DNA of 64,000 nucleotides from Sphingobacteriales bacterium (GCA_016219985.1 JACRJO010000015.1:1-64000); one strand, 5' to 3'; shown: positions 43,698 through 52,962, numbered from the stretch's first letter. Notes: generated from the sequence alone by a model not told the origin. Program-made: numbers and translations.

Positions 43698-46600
43698 TTA
43701 AAGGGTTTTGTTTTTTAAATGTTTTTTCTTCAGCATCTTAAAATAGAGCAGGGGCACCACCAGTAGGGTCAGGAAGGTAGAAGTGATCGTTCCGCCCATC
43801 AGGGAAATGGCCAGGCCCTGGAAGATCGGGTCAAACAGGATGATGACGGCTCCCAGTACTACAGCCCCGGCTGTCAGCAGGATCGGGGTGGTGCGTACAG
43901 CTCCCGCTTCAATGATGGCCTGTTTCAGGGGAATGCCTTCGTTCAGCCGTATATCAATAAAGTCGATCAGCAGTACCGAGTTACGCACCATTACGCCGGC
44001 CAGTGCAATAAAGCCGATCATAGAGGTGGCTGTAAAGAAAGCCCCCATGAGCCAATGCCCCAATACGATCCCCACCAGGGAAAGCGGAATGGCGGCCAGC
44101 ATCACAATCGGTACACTGAAATTCTGGAACCAGCCTACGATCAGCATATAGATGATAATGATCACTACCAGGAATGCGATTCCCAGGTCCCGGAATACTT
44201 CATAGGTGATCTGCCATTCTCCATCCCATTTGAGGGAGAAGTGGTCTTCAAATTCCGGCTGCCGGGTGTATTCTTCTTTCAGGAGATTATCTTCGGGCAG
44301 TTTTATGTTTGTAAGACTGTCCGATATTTTCATCATCGCATAAGAAGGACTTTCCAGTTTACCGGCCATATCCGCAGTTACATATACGACACGCTTCTGG
44401 TTTTTCCGGTAAATACTCTTCTCTTTTATTGTTTGTTTAATGGAAACCAGGTCGCCCACGGGTACTGCATTCCCCGACTGGCTGATTACTTTCAGATTCT
44501 TCAGGTCATCCAGGGAGGATTTGTCCGCATCATCCAGCTTCAGGGTGATGTTGACAGGATTGAATGAAGCCGGTTTGAAAAGATTCCCCACCACCTGACC
44601 GGATAAGGCGGAACGGAGTGTGGCGACCACCTGTGCCGGCGCAATACCCAGGCGCATGGATTTTTCTTTGTAGATTTCAAAATCATACTCAGTCTGGTCA
44701 TCTTCCACCATCCAGTCCACATCCACCACATCACTTGTATTTTTAAGCATTGTTTTTACCTGGTCCGCCACTTCAATCTGTTGCGCATAATCGGGTCCGT
44801 ATATCTCGGCCACGATCGTGGATAATACCGGGGGGCCCGGTGGCACTTCCACCAGCTTGGCATTGGCATTGTATTTTGCGGCAATGGCCTGGATCGCCGG
44901 GCGCATTTTTTTGGCGATTTCGTGACTCTGCATTTTCCGTTCCTCTTTACTGACCAGGTTGACCTGTATGTCGGCCACATTGTCTCCTCTTCTCAGGTCA
45001 TAGTGCCTGACCAGACCGTTAAAGCTGATGGGTGCAGAAGTGCCGATGTAGAGCTGGTAATTTTTTACCAGCGGTTGCCTGGAAACGAAATCAGCGATAT
45101 CCTTTGTCACCGCTGCCGTTTTTTCCAGTGTGGTCCCTTCGGGCATATCGATTACCACCTGGAATTCATTCTTATTATCAAAGGGCAGCATCTTCACCGC
45201 CACCGTTTTTGTGAAGAACAATACCATGGACAGCAGAAGGATCAGCACAGTCCCGAATATGAACGTATATCTTTTCCAGCGGTGGTTCAGCAGGGGCTGG
45301 ATAAAGGAGTTATATATTTTGTAAATACGACTGTCCTCCAGGCGCTGTGGTTTTGATTCATTGTGCCTGATTCCTTTTTTCTCTTTTTCGCGCAGGAAGA
45401 TGTAACCGAGATAGGGCGTCAGGGTGAGCGCTACGATCAGGGAAAGCAGCATGGCAATCGAAGCGCCGATCGGCATCGGGCTCATATAGGGCCCCATCAG
45501 TCCCGATACAAAGGCCATGGGCAATACCGCCGCGATAACGGTAAAAGTGGCCAGGATCGTGGGGTTACCGACTTCATTGATCGCATAGATAGCGGCCTGC
45601 AACGGCGGCAGTCGTTTCATCTTGAAGTGCCGGTGCATATTCTCCGCGATAATGATGGAATCGTCCACCACGATTCCCGTGATGAATACCAGGGCAAATA
45701 AAGTGATCCGGTTCAGTGTATAATCCAGAAAGTAATAGGAGAACAGGGTCAGGGCGAAAGTGACCGGTACGGACAAAAAAACCACCAGGCCGCCGCGCCA
45801 GCCCATGGCCAGCATTACAAACAAGGTAACCACTACAATGGCGATAAACAGGTGCAACAGCAGTTCGCCTACTTTTGCAGAAGCAGTCTCTCCGTAATTC
45901 CGGGTTACGGACACCTGCATACCGGCGGGTACAAGCTGCTTTTTCGCATGCTCCACTTTTGACAGGATGTGTTCGGACAGGCGCATGGCATCGGCCCCTT
46001 TTCGCTTGGCAACGGACAGCGTGATGGCGGGATAAGAAGAGTTGAATTTGTTTTTTGCGCTGTCTTCAGTGCCATAACCAAAAGCAACATACTGGGAGGG
46101 TGTTTCGGGACCGTCGCTTACCGCGGCCACCTGTTTCAGGAATACAGGTTGCTGTTGGTTTACTCCCACCACGAGGTTCTCCACATCTTCCGCCGAGGAT
46201 AAAAAATTCCCTGTTTCCACTGAAAAAGCGGAGTCTTTGTTAACCAGGATGCCGGCAGTGCTCTGCGCATTGCTGCCCTGGATATAATTCCGGATACTGA
46301 GGAAATCCACCCGGTTTTCAGCCATCTTGTTTTTATCAAGCACCACATTGATCTGCCGGCTGCGCCCGCCGATGATCCGTACATCGGAAACATCGGATAC
46401 TTTTTTGATCTCATTCGTTAAGGCCTCCCCGACCTGGCGCAGGGCGTAGTCGTCATACTGATCACTCCAGAGCGTGATCCCCAATGCGGGTACATCATCA
46501 ATGGCCCTGGTTTTTACCTGGGGCAGGGTAATCCCCTGGGGCATCTTGTCCATGTTCTTGATAATCTCATTGTACAGTTTCACTAGGGAACGCTCCACGT

Positions 46601-46913
46601 CTTCTCCCACAAAGAACTGTACAATGATCATGGCCTGTCCCTTCATGGAAGTGGAATACACATATTCCACTCCTTTGATATTGGAGATCATCTTTTCCAG
46701 CGGGGCACTGATTTTTGTTTCCACTTCTTTGGGACTCGCACCCGGGAAACCCACAAAAATATCAGCCATCGGGACCTGGATCTGCGGTTCTTCTTCCCGG
46801 GGGATCAGCAGGGTACTGTACCCGCCGATCAGCAGGAATGCCACCATCAGCAGGATGGTCAGTTTTGACTTGATAAAGGATCTTGCTATTTTACCGGATA
46901 TACCTTCTTGCAT
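43698..46913 (-). CDS. RND-family efflux permease
   Basis: A 1071-residue inner-membrane pump with 12 helices and two large periplasmic loops. It has the RND start FIKSKLTILLMVAFLLIGGY and the porter segment FPGASPKEVETKISAPLEK. TM4 carries the proton-relay aspartates in FITGIVVDDSIIIAENMHRH (both Asp present, as in AcrB), and the C-terminal helix reads GGTITSTFLTLLVVPLLYFK. It exports drugs, metals or other solutes with the HlyD adaptor and TolC channel encoded upstream. The two aspartates favour the hydrophobe/amphiphile branch over the heavy-metal branch, but the linked PII-like gene argues for a metal role, so the substrate is open. Confidence 0.94.
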   Translation of the reverse strand: MQEGISGKIARSFIKSKLTILLMVAFLLIGGYSTLLIPREEEPQIQVPMADIFVGFPGASPKEVETKISAPLEKMISNIKGVEYVYSTSMKGQAMIIVQFFVGEDVERSLVKLYNEIIKNMDKMPQGITLPQVKTRAIDDVPALGITLWSDQYDDYALRQVGEALTNEIKKVSDVSDVRIIGGRSRQINVVLDKNKMAENRVDFLSIRNYIQGSNAQSTAGILVNKDSAFSVETGNFLSSAEDVENLVVGVNQQQPVFLKQVAAVSDGPETPSQYVAFGYGTEDSAKNKFNSSYPAITLSVAKRKGADAMRLSEHILSKVEHAKKQLVPAGMQVSVTRNYGETASAKVGELLLHLFIAIVVVTLFVMLAMGWRGGLVVFLSVPVTFALTLFSYYFLDYTLNRITLFALVFITGIVVDDSIIIAENMHRHFKMKRLPPLQAAIYAINEVGNPTILATFTVIAAVLPMAFVSGLMGPYMSPMPIGASIAMLLSLIVALTLTPYLGYIFLREKEKKGIRHNESKPQRLEDSRIYKIYNSFIQPLLNHRWKRYTFIFGTVLILLLSMVLFFTKTVAVKMLPFDNKNEFQVVIDMPEGTTLEKTAAVTKDIADFVSRQPLVKNYQLYIGTSAPISFNGLVRHYDLRRGDNVADIQVNLVSKEERKMQSHEIAKKMRPAIQAIAAKYNANAKLVEVPPGPPVLSTIVAEIYGPDYAQQIEVADQVKTMLKNTSDVVDVDWMVEDDQTEYDFEIYKEKSMRLGIAPAQVVATLRSALSGQVVGNLFKPASFNPVNITLKLDDADKSSLDDLKNLKVISQSGNAVPVGDLVSIKQTIKEKSIYRKNQKRVVYVTADMAGKLESPSYAMMKISDSLTNIKLPEDNLLKEEYTRQPEFEDHFSLKWDGEWQITYEVFRDLGIAFLVVIIIIYMLIVGWFQNFSVPIVMLAAIPLSLVGIVLGHWLMGAFFTATSMIGFIALAGVMVRNSVLLIDFIDIRLNEGIPLKQAIIEAGAVRTTPILLTAGAVVLGAVIILFDPIFQGLAISLMGGTITSTFLTLLVVPLLYFKMLKKKHLKNKTL

Positions 46914-46935
46914 ACAATATGTTTATTCTGGGTGG

Positions 46936-48036
46936 TTATTTTTTTTCTGTTACAGGCGCCCCGTTATAGAGTTTGCCTTCTGCTTTTACGATGTATTTTT
47001 CCCCAGCGGCCAGCCCGGAAAGAATCTCGGTCTGATCGCCGGATGTTTTTCCTGTCCTTACCCAGCGGAGGAGGGCGGTATTATTACTGCTGATCGTGTA
47101 GAGGCCTGTCAGCTGGTCATTTTGTACCAGGCTGGCAGCAGGTACCAGCACGGCTGCCACAGGTTGCGGACCGGTTGCCGGCTGACTGACCGGGATGAAT
47201 ACGCTGACATACATACCGGCATAAAGGCTTTTCATTTCTTTTTCAGGAATACTGAGCTTGATCTCATACTGCCCGCCGGTCATCAGGGAAGAGGGGCTGA
47301 TCTCTGCGACCCTGCATTCCATTGTTTTACCGGTTGCATTGATCCCCACGCTTGCAGCCTCCCCTTTTTTCAACTGGCCGATCTGGTTCTCACTCACGGT
47401 GGCGCTTACCTGTAATACGGTATTTTGTTCCACTACAAGGAGAGGTATACCCGGATTGGCCATATTGCCTTCGTCTGCCATTCGCTGGGTGACGATCCCG
47501 TCAAAGGGAGCCGTCAGGCTGGAATAGGAAGCTAGTGCGTTGACTTCATTCCGCATCTGGCCGGCTGCTTCCAGCCGGGCTTTTGCCGCATTATATTGCA
47601 GTGTTACATTGTCCAGCTCCTTGGCGGAAGCACTTTGTTTATTATACAGGCTGGTAAACCGTTCAAAATCCTTCTGCGCACTTTTTACATTGGCCTCCGC
47701 TTCTGTAATGGCCGCATTCGTTTGCGCTCTTTTGGCCAGAATATCCTGGCTGCTGATGGTTGCCAGTAACTGCCCCTTGCGTACTGGGTCGCCTGCTTTT
47801 ACATAGATCCTTGTGATGGTACCCATCAGGCGGGTACTGATCTGTGCGGTCTGAAGGGCTTCAATTTTTCCACTGATGCTGATACCCGCTTTGAGAGACC
47901 CGGCGGGTATGGCGGTTGTGACCGGTATGGGATTGATTTTATCTCCTGGGCTTGTCTCTTTTTCCCCTTTACAGGAAGCAAAGAAAAATAACCCGGTAAG
48001 CAGAAGAGCGCTGGTTGTATACTTGATATAGAACAT
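46936..48036 (-). CDS. RND periplasmic adaptor (HlyD/MFP) lipoprotein
   Basis: A 366-residue lipoprotein with Cys22 (FFFASCKGEK). It has the membrane-fusion-protein layout: a barrel-sandwich half (SGKIEALQTAQISTRLMGTI, VKAGDPVRKGQLLATISS), a helical hairpin (~100-165, RAQTNAAITEAEANVKSAQK) and the second lipoyl half (SLTAPFDGIVTQRMADEGN). Beta-barrel and membrane-proximal domains follow. It bridges the RND pump (22 bases downstream) to the TolC channel (18 bases upstream). Confidence 0.93.
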   Translation of the reverse strand: MFYIKYTTSALLLTGLFFFASCKGEKETSPGDKINPIPVTTAIPAGSLKAGISISGKIEALQTAQISTRLMGTITRIYVKAGDPVRKGQLLATISSQDILAKRAQTNAAITEAEANVKSAQKDFERFTSLYNKQSASAKELDNVTLQYNAAKARLEAAGQMRNEVNALASYSSLTAPFDGIVTQRMADEGNMANPGIPLLVVEQNTVLQVSATVSENQIGQLKKGEAASVGINATGKTMECRVAEISPSSLMTGGQYEIKLSIPEKEMKSLYAGMYVSVFIPVSQPATGPQPVAAVLVPAASLVQNDQLTGLYTISSNNTALLRWVRTGKTSGDQTEILSGLAAGEKYIVKAEGKLYNGAPVTEKK

Positions 48037-48054
48037 GATACTTCGTTTAAGATT

Positions 48055-49395
48055 TTATTGTTTGGTGGTAGTTAAGAATTGCAGGTAGGCCAGGGTACTG
48101 TTGTAACTAAAGACGGCTTGCGCTTTTTCCAGTTGCTGCTGGGAGAGCTGGGTCTGGGCCTGGAGTACTTCCGTGCTGTTTACCAGACCCTGTTCATAAC
48201 GGTCCTGCAGGATGCGCAGAGCTTCGGCTGCATCCTCCACTGCGATGGACTGTTGCTTTATAGTAAACCGGGCATCTGCCAGCAGACGGTTGGTTTTATT
48301 CAGTTCCAGCTGACTTTGTTCCAGCTGGCTTTGTAGTTGTGCAGCCAGTTTATCCCGTTCAGCCAGTTGGGTAATTATTTTATTCTTTGTACTGTTTCCT
48401 TTGAATATATCCCAGGTAAGCTGTATGCCCGCGAAATAAGAACCAGCGGCAAACCCGAACAGGCTGTTATCGTTCAGCTGCAAGGAGGCAAAGGCATTTA
48501 CCTTTGGGAGATAGGATTTCCGGGACGATTCGATCACCAGGTCCGTTGATTCAAGTGCTTTTTTCATGGCTGCGAAATCGGCCCGGTCTGCCGGGATCAG
48601 GCCGGCGGCCAGATCAGCGACGGGTTCTTTGGCCAGGGGGGCAACTGTATAAATGATACCATAGGGTGTTCCCATGAGCAGGCTCAGGTAATCTGAGGCA
48701 TTCCGGATATCGCTGCCTGCTTCTGCCAGCCGGGATTCCACTTTGCTGATCCGGACTTTTACATGAAGGGCATCGGATTGCTGCAGGAGTCCTTCTTTTA
48801 CCCGGTTACCCGTAAATTCATACAGGGCATTTACCATTTTTAAGGCCTCTTTTAGTACTACTTCCGCATCATAGGCCAGCTGTAACTGCAGGTAGGCTTT
48901 TTTTACTTCAAAAGCAAGGTATTCAGTACTCCGTTGCGTTTTTAACTGATACAGGCTGGCCTGAACGGAAAGAGCCTTCCGCATGTACAGCAGGTCCATA
49001 TTCAGCAGGGGCTGTTTTACCTGCAAGCGGGCGTTGAAATCAGTTGTTGTACCCGGATCATTTAACAGGGCAGGGTTAAAATCCGCTTGCTTCACCGTTT
49101 GTTGCTGGAGTTTAAATCCAAATGCATTAAGCGGGTTATTTGTGGTAAGGGCCGTGTACGACAAATCAGCCTGTGGCAGGAAGATGGCATTCGTTTCCCT
49201 GTGTTTGGCAGTGGCGATCTTTTCATCCAGCCGGGCCAGTCCCAGGTCCCGGTTATTGGCCAGCGCGCTGCCGACAGCCTCCTCTGCTGTTAAATACCGG
49301 GTCAGGTGTTGTGCCCGGAGTAAAGGTATCGGGACTATTCCCAGGAGGAGGACGAAAAATGTTTGTATAAAAAAAAGCTTTGAGTATTTTGGCAT
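48055..49395 (-). CDS. TolC-family outer-membrane efflux channel
   Basis: ATG 49395 (MPKYSKLFFIQTFFV) is preferred, as it opens a signal peptide ending LLRAQ; length 446 residues. The family pattern of two repeats of long coiled helices and beta-strands is visible: LTAEEAVGSALANNRDLGLA at the start, LNMDLLYMRKAL, and the second repeat ending LQDRYEQGLVNSTEVLQAQTQL. It is the first gene of the efflux operon. A good -7 box (TAGTTTTG, minus strand, 49413-49420) and a GTGA-N6-TCAC palindrome lie just upstream. Confidence 0.92.
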   Translation of the reverse strand: MPKYSKLFFIQTFFVLLLGIVPIPLLRAQHLTRYLTAEEAVGSALANNRDLGLARLDEKIATAKHRETNAIFLPQADLSYTALTTNNPLNAFGFKLQQQTVKQADFNPALLNDPGTTTDFNARLQVKQPLLNMDLLYMRKALSVQASLYQLKTQRSTEYLAFEVKKAYLQLQLAYDAEVVLKEALKMVNALYEFTGNRVKEGLLQQSDALHVKVRISKVESRLAEAGSDIRNASDYLSLLMGTPYGIIYTVAPLAKEPVADLAAGLIPADRADFAAMKKALESTDLVIESSRKSYLPKVNAFASLQLNDNSLFGFAAGSYFAGIQLTWDIFKGNSTKNKIITQLAERDKLAAQLQSQLEQSQLELNKTNRLLADARFTIKQQSIAVEDAAEALRILQDRYEQGLVNSTEVLQAQTQLSQQQLEKAQAVFSYNSTLAYLQFLTTTKQ

Positions 49396-49412
49396 GCGCT
49401 GTAAATTTTGCG

Positions 49413-49420
49413 CAAAACTA
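49413..49420 (-). promoter_or_regulatory. -7 promoter element of the efflux operon
   Basis: TAGTTTTG on the minus strand matches the Bacteroidota TAnnTTTG -7 consensus exactly, 18 bases before the tolC-like start codon. No TTTG is seen at -33, which fits a promoter needing an activator, here possibly bound at the palindrome 49443-49456. Confidence 0.5.
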
Positions 49421-49442
49421 TCCGTGCAGACAGCATGCCGTC

Positions 49443-49456
49443 GTGACATATATCAC
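49443..49456. promoter_or_regulatory. Crp/Fnr-like palindrome, efflux side
   Basis: GTGA-CATATA-TCAC has the GTGA-N6-TCAC form bound by Crp-type regulators. It lies 48 bases before the efflux operon start codon. Assuming transcription starts ~8 bases after the -7 box, the site centre falls near -41.5, the classic class II activator position. Confidence 0.5.
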
Positions 49457-49525
49457 TGAAGCAGGGTATAAAACAGGATTTTTATTCTATTATCTGCATG
49501 TATACTTAATTAAAAATTATCTTTA

Positions 49526-49539
49526 GTGATTCAGGTCAC
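49526..49539. promoter_or_regulatory. Crp/Fnr-like palindrome, methyltransferase side
   Basis: GTGA-TTCAGG-TCAC has the same architecture as the site at 49443 and extends by one matched pair (A...T). It lies 49 bases before the methyltransferase ATG, mirroring the distance of the other copy from its own gene. Confidence 0.5.
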
Positions 49540-49587
49540 TCAGAATAACATGATCTGTATTCGTATTATAAAATAAACACAGGTACC

Positions 49588-50388
49588 ATGAAAGAGTACA
49601 GCCAGTTTTTTGAAGCCAATAAAGAACTCTGGAATCAGCGTACCCTGGTCCATAAAGAGTCCTCTTTTTATAACCGGGAAGGGTTTGCGAAGGGAGAAAG
49701 CGTGCTGACACCTATTGAATTGGGTGAACTGACGAATGTTGCCGGGAAAAAGATGCTGCATTTGCAATGCCATTTTGGAATGGATAGCCTGGACTGGGTG
49801 AGGCAGGGTGTAAGCGTTACCGGGGTGGATCTGTCGGATGAAGCCATCCGGGAAGCCCGCAAACTGAATGAAGAACTGGGCCTGGATGCACGGTTTATTT
49901 GCTGCAATGTGTACGATCTTGAAAAACATCTTGATGACCGGTTTGATATTGTGTTCACTTCCTATGGCACGATCGGCTGGTTGCCGGACCTGGATCGCTG
50001 GGCTAAACTCATTGCCCATTACCTGAAACCCGGCGGCTTATTTTATTTTGCTGAATTCCACCCGGTGGTCTGGATGTTTGATGATGAGTTTACGCATATA
50101 AAGTATGCATACGAAAACCGGGAAATGATTGTTGTGGAAAACCAGGGCACGTATACCGACCGGGGAGCCGAGATCAGGGGAAAGGAATACAGCTGGAATC
50201 ACAGTATCAGCGAAGTGCTCAATGCCCTGATCAGGGCCGGGCTGAAACTGGAATGGTTTAATGAACATTTGTATTCCCCCTATCCCTGTTTCCGCAATAT
50301 GGTGGAAACAGAAAAAGGCAAATGGGAGATTCGCGGAATGGAGGGAAAGTTGCCGATGGTTTACAGCCTGGGGGCGGTTAAACAATAG
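49588..50388 (+). CDS. Class I SAM-dependent methyltransferase
   Basis: This 266-residue soluble protein has the SAM-binding motif I in [15 protein letters not shown] (here HLQCHFG in place of the usual GxGxG), acidic motif [15 protein letters not shown], and motif [21 protein letters not shown] followed by [15 protein letters not shown]. This is the subgroup usually annotated only as class I methyltransferase; its substrate is unknown. It is divergent from the efflux operon with a shared 192-base promoter region containing two matching palindromes. Confidence 0.85.
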   Translation: MKEYSQFFEANKELWNQRTLVHKESSFYNREGFAKGESVLTPIELGELTNVAGKKMLHLQCHFGMDSLDWVRQGVSVTGVDLSDEAIREARKLNEELGLDARFICCNVYDLEKHLDDRFDIVFTSYGTIGWLPDLDRWAKLIAHYLKPGGLFYFAEFHPVVWMFDDEFTHIKYAYENREMIVVENQGTYTDRGAEIRGKEYSWNHSISEVLNALIRAGLKLEWFNEHLYSPYPCFRNMVETEKGKWEIRGMEGKLPMVYSLGAVKQ

Positions 50389-50398
50389 GCAAAACCCT

Positions 50399-50406
50399 TA
50401 TCTTCG
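50399..50406 (+). promoter_or_regulatory. Possible -7 element of pyrH
   Basis: TATCTTCG followed by GCAGC resembles the rplM element TATCTTTGCAGC and lies 20 bases before the pyrH start. One mismatch to TAnnTTTG and no clear -33 box. Confidence 0.35.
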
Positions 50407-50425
50407 CAGCGAAAATTTTCCCTCC

Positions 50426-51139
50426 ATGTTACCAAAATACAAACGCATCCTCCTCAAACTTTCCGGTGAAGCATTAATGGGCGATAAAAGTTTCGGGTTT
50501 GATACCGACGTGATTGCCCAGTATGCACATGATATCAAGTCCGTCACGGATCTGGGGGTACAGGTGGCTGTCGTGATCGGGGGGGGGAATATCTACCGGG
50601 GGATGAATGAGGCCGATACGGGTATTGAAAGGGCGCACGGAGACTATATGGGAATGCTGGCCACTGTCATCAACGGGATGGCTTTACAGGCCGGCCTGGA
50701 AAGGATCGGGGTCTATACCCGGCTGCAGAGCGCTATTAAAATGGAACAGATCGCTGAACCCTATATCCGTCGCCGGGCCATCCGTCACGTGGAAAAGGGC
50801 CGTGTGGTGATTTTCGGTGCCGGTACCGGGAACCCCTATTTTACCACGGATACCGCCGGCTCGCTGCGTGCAATTGAGATCAATGCAGATGTTATCTTAA
50901 AAGGAACCCGGGTGGATGGCATTTATACCGCCGACCCCGAAAAAGACCCGACCGCGACAAAATACAATGTCATCACTTTCCAGGAATGCCTTTCCCAGAA
51001 CCTTAAAGTGATGGATATGACCGCCTTCACCCTATGCATGGAAAATAACCTGCCCATTATTGTCTTCAATATGAATAAGCCCGATAACCTTCGCAGGGTG
51101 GTTACCGGTGAAAAAGTGGGCACCCTGGTCAGAGCATAA
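50426..51139 (+). CDS. pyrH: UMP kinase
   Basis: ATG 50426 ([19 protein letters not shown]) gives the standard ~237 residues. Signatures are [51 protein letters not shown] and [13 protein letters not shown]. It phosphorylates UMP to UDP. In many bacteria pyrH follows tsf and precedes frr. Here it is separated from tsf by ~7.5 kb holding the efflux operon and a methyltransferase, and the next gene is not frr. Confidence 0.97.
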   Translation: MLPKYKRILLKLSGEALMGDKSFGFDTDVIAQYAHDIKSVTDLGVQVAVVIGGGNIYRGMNEADTGIERAHGDYMGMLATVINGMALQAGLERIGVYTRLQSAIKMEQIAEPYIRRRAIRHVEKGRVVIFGAGTGNPYFTTDTAGSLRAIEINADVILKGTRVDGIYTADPEKDPTATKYNVITFQECLSQNLKVMDMTAFTLCMENNLPIIVFNMNKPDNLRRVVTGEKVGTLVRA

Positions 51140-51283
51140 ACAGGGGTTTTTCCGCAGGGTATTTACGATTATTTTATTCGCAGGGAATACTATCTTGTGT
51201 CCGCTTCCAAAGCACACCTGTGAAAAACTATTAGACGCTATTTCCCGGATTTTTAATAGTTTACGAACCTGACTTAACTACTT

Positions 51284-52312
51284 ATGCCCACCCTCTCTCT
51301 TTCCGTAATTGAGGTTATAATCCTTATGCTGGGTGCAATCACCCTGGGCATCACCATCCATTTCTTTATAGTCAGCCGTAAATCTCTCAAGGATGTTACC
51401 TCGGATGTTACCGGTAAACTGAATAAGGAACTGGAAATCTGGAAACTCAAATATTTCAACGATACGGAATCAAGGGATAAGGAACTGGAGCAACTCAGGA
51501 AAAGGGTCACCGATGCGGAGGAAAACACGGATATCTTTTCCATCGAAGCCGAGGAACTCCGGATCGTCAATAAAAAACTGCAATCGGAAATTGAAAACCT
51601 GCGTAAAACCGTTGTACCGGCTGCCGCTCCAGTTGCTACTGACAAACCGGATTATATGGAGCAACTGCGCCGGGCCCAGAGCAGCCTGCTGGAACACAAT
51701 GAAAAAATAAACCAGTTGCTGGGCCAGATCGATATTGTAAAGGAAACGGAGGAAAGGCAACAGGAGATCATTAAAACCAATGAGGAACTCTCCTTCCAGG
51801 TGGAAGAATTGCAGTTTAGTCTTTCCCAGAAGGAAAAAGAGATCCTTAATATCCGGCAAAAAGAACACCTGACTACAGAAATGAATGCGATGCTGGACAG
51901 CGCTTACAGTGAATTCAATGTACTGCAGAGCAAAATGCAGAAACTGGAACAGCAGGTATCCGGTTCGCGGAGGATCAGCCTGGAATACGAAGAGCTGAAA
52001 GAATCCCATCATAAACTGGCACATGATTTCGATGAGCAGAAACAGAAATTTGCTGCCTATGCGGATGAAAACCGGCAGTTAAAGATATCCCTGTCAGAAT
52101 CAGAAGACCAGTTGCGGGAAAAGGAGTTTCAGCGCCAGCAGTTGCAGAAGAGGGTGGGGTACCTGGAAGAATTGAACAATGACATGCAGGCCATGGTTGA
52201 TGCGAATAAGAAACTGGAGGGGCAGCTGAAAAGGATTGGTGAGCTGGAAAGTATGCTGAATGTGATCTCCGAGGAAAGGGACCAGCTGATGCAGCGCAAA
52301 ACAAACCTGTAA
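51284..52312 (+). CDS. Membrane-anchored coiled-coil protein of unknown function
   Basis: A 342-residue protein. Residues 7-32 form one membrane helix (SVIEVIILMLGAITLGITIHFF). The rest is almost continuous coiled coil, rich in Glu, Lys, Gln and Leu (WKLKYFNDTESRDKELEQL ... RQQLQKRVGYLEELNNDM), with one break at the Pro/Ala-rich stretch VVPAAAPVATDKPD (residues ~110-125). No catalytic motif is visible. It looks like a structural or scaffold protein projecting from the inner membrane. The frame stays open for 31 codons beyond its stop, which is described in the findings. Confidence 0.75.
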   Translation: MPTLSLSVIEVIILMLGAITLGITIHFFIVSRKSLKDVTSDVTGKLNKELEIWKLKYFNDTESRDKELEQLRKRVTDAEENTDIFSIEAEELRIVNKKLQSEIENLRKTVVPAAAPVATDKPDYMEQLRRAQSSLLEHNEKINQLLGQIDIVKETEERQQEIIKTNEELSFQVEELQFSLSQKEKEILNIRQKEHLTTEMNAMLDSAYSEFNVLQSKMQKLEQQVSGSRRISLEYEELKESHHKLAHDFDEQKQKFAAYADENRQLKISLSESEDQLREKEFQRQQLQKRVGYLEELNNDMQAMVDANKKLEGQLKRIGELESMLNVISEERDQLMQRKTNL

Positions 52313-52760
52313 GCTGACAACGGCAGGAACTACCCGCGGGCATTTTACAATGATATTGATGCACTGATCATTTCACTGAACAAGCAGGGGCTGTTACTAA
52401 CATTACTTTTGATGTAGTCGCAGAAGCGCGGGGTACGCAGAGATGAGCTTTTTCAGGCCCGGTGCATTTCCTGACTTTTTATTCTGGTTTTAGCAACCTG
52501 ATCATTTAGCAGGGCAAATGGTGGCTATTGCTACATTAGTTTTGAGGCAGGGGTAAAGGCGCAGGGGGGCAGTGCTTATTTACCCGCGTACTGCGCATCT
52601 CCACGGTTAAATTGGAATAGCGGGATTTGCCCCCCGGGGCTGCATCCTAAAACCGGTTCTTATTTTTAAGAACAACTATTGATGATGCCCCGAAATATAA
52701 TAATGGGGAAGGGCTGAATAGCAGCCCGGAGGAGAACCTGACCGGGCTGTTTCTCTAAAG
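52313..52760. other. 448-base intergenic region
   Basis: No convincing gene. The first ~100 bases continue the upstream reading frame without a further stop until 52412. Two hairpins are visible: GTTCTTA-TTTT-TAAGAAC (52656-52673) and CAGCCCGG...CCGGGCTG (52722-52749). The latter lies just after the bTHX stop and may end its transcript, although no U tract follows on that strand. No tRNA-like fold was found. Confidence 0.4.
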
Positions 52761-52880
52761 TTATTTGCTCTTCTTCGCGGCTGCTTTCTTTTTTGCCGCA
52801 GGCGAGACGGCCGGCCGGCTCTTACCAAATGAGCCTTTGAAACGTTTTCCTTTCGCTGTTTTTTTATCTCCTCTTCCCAT
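52761..52880 (-). CDS. Small ribosomal peptide bTHX
   Basis: A 39-residue, highly basic peptide (MGRGDKKTAKGKRFKGSFGK, then SRPAVSPAAKKKAAAKKSK). The MGxGDKKTxxGKxFxGSxGKxRP pattern is that of 30S ribosomal protein THX as found in Bacteroidota. THX sits in the head of the small subunit and stabilises rRNA. The Ala/Lys-rich tail is a common extension. A terminator at 52929-52962 lies on its upstream side, between it and HU, so it is transcribed separately. Confidence 0.85.
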   Translation of the reverse strand: MGRGDKKTAKGKRFKGSFGKSRPAVSPAAKKKAAAKKSK

Positions 52881-52928
52881 GATAATTGTTTTTTTATTGA
52901 TTTATGCAAAAATAGACTTCTTTACCAT

Positions 52929-52962
52929 AAAAAAGCTCCGGTGCTTATTCCAGTACCGGAGC
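52929..52962 (-). terminator. Terminator after the HU gene
   Basis: GCTCCGGT (52935-52942) pairs with ACCGGAGC (52955-52962). On the minus strand the stem is followed by TTTTTT. It lies 23 bases after the HU stop; a CTTTTT run on the plus side makes it partly symmetric. Confidence 0.85.

Noticed and set aside
51284..52312. Gene after pyrH considered as ribosome recycling factor (frr)
   Set aside because: The product has a membrane helix and a long coiled coil and none of the RRF motifs.
52313..52760. Search for a tRNA or structured RNA in the longest gene-poor stretch
   Set aside because: No acceptor/T-loop pattern such as GTTCRANNC was found; only simple hairpins are visible.
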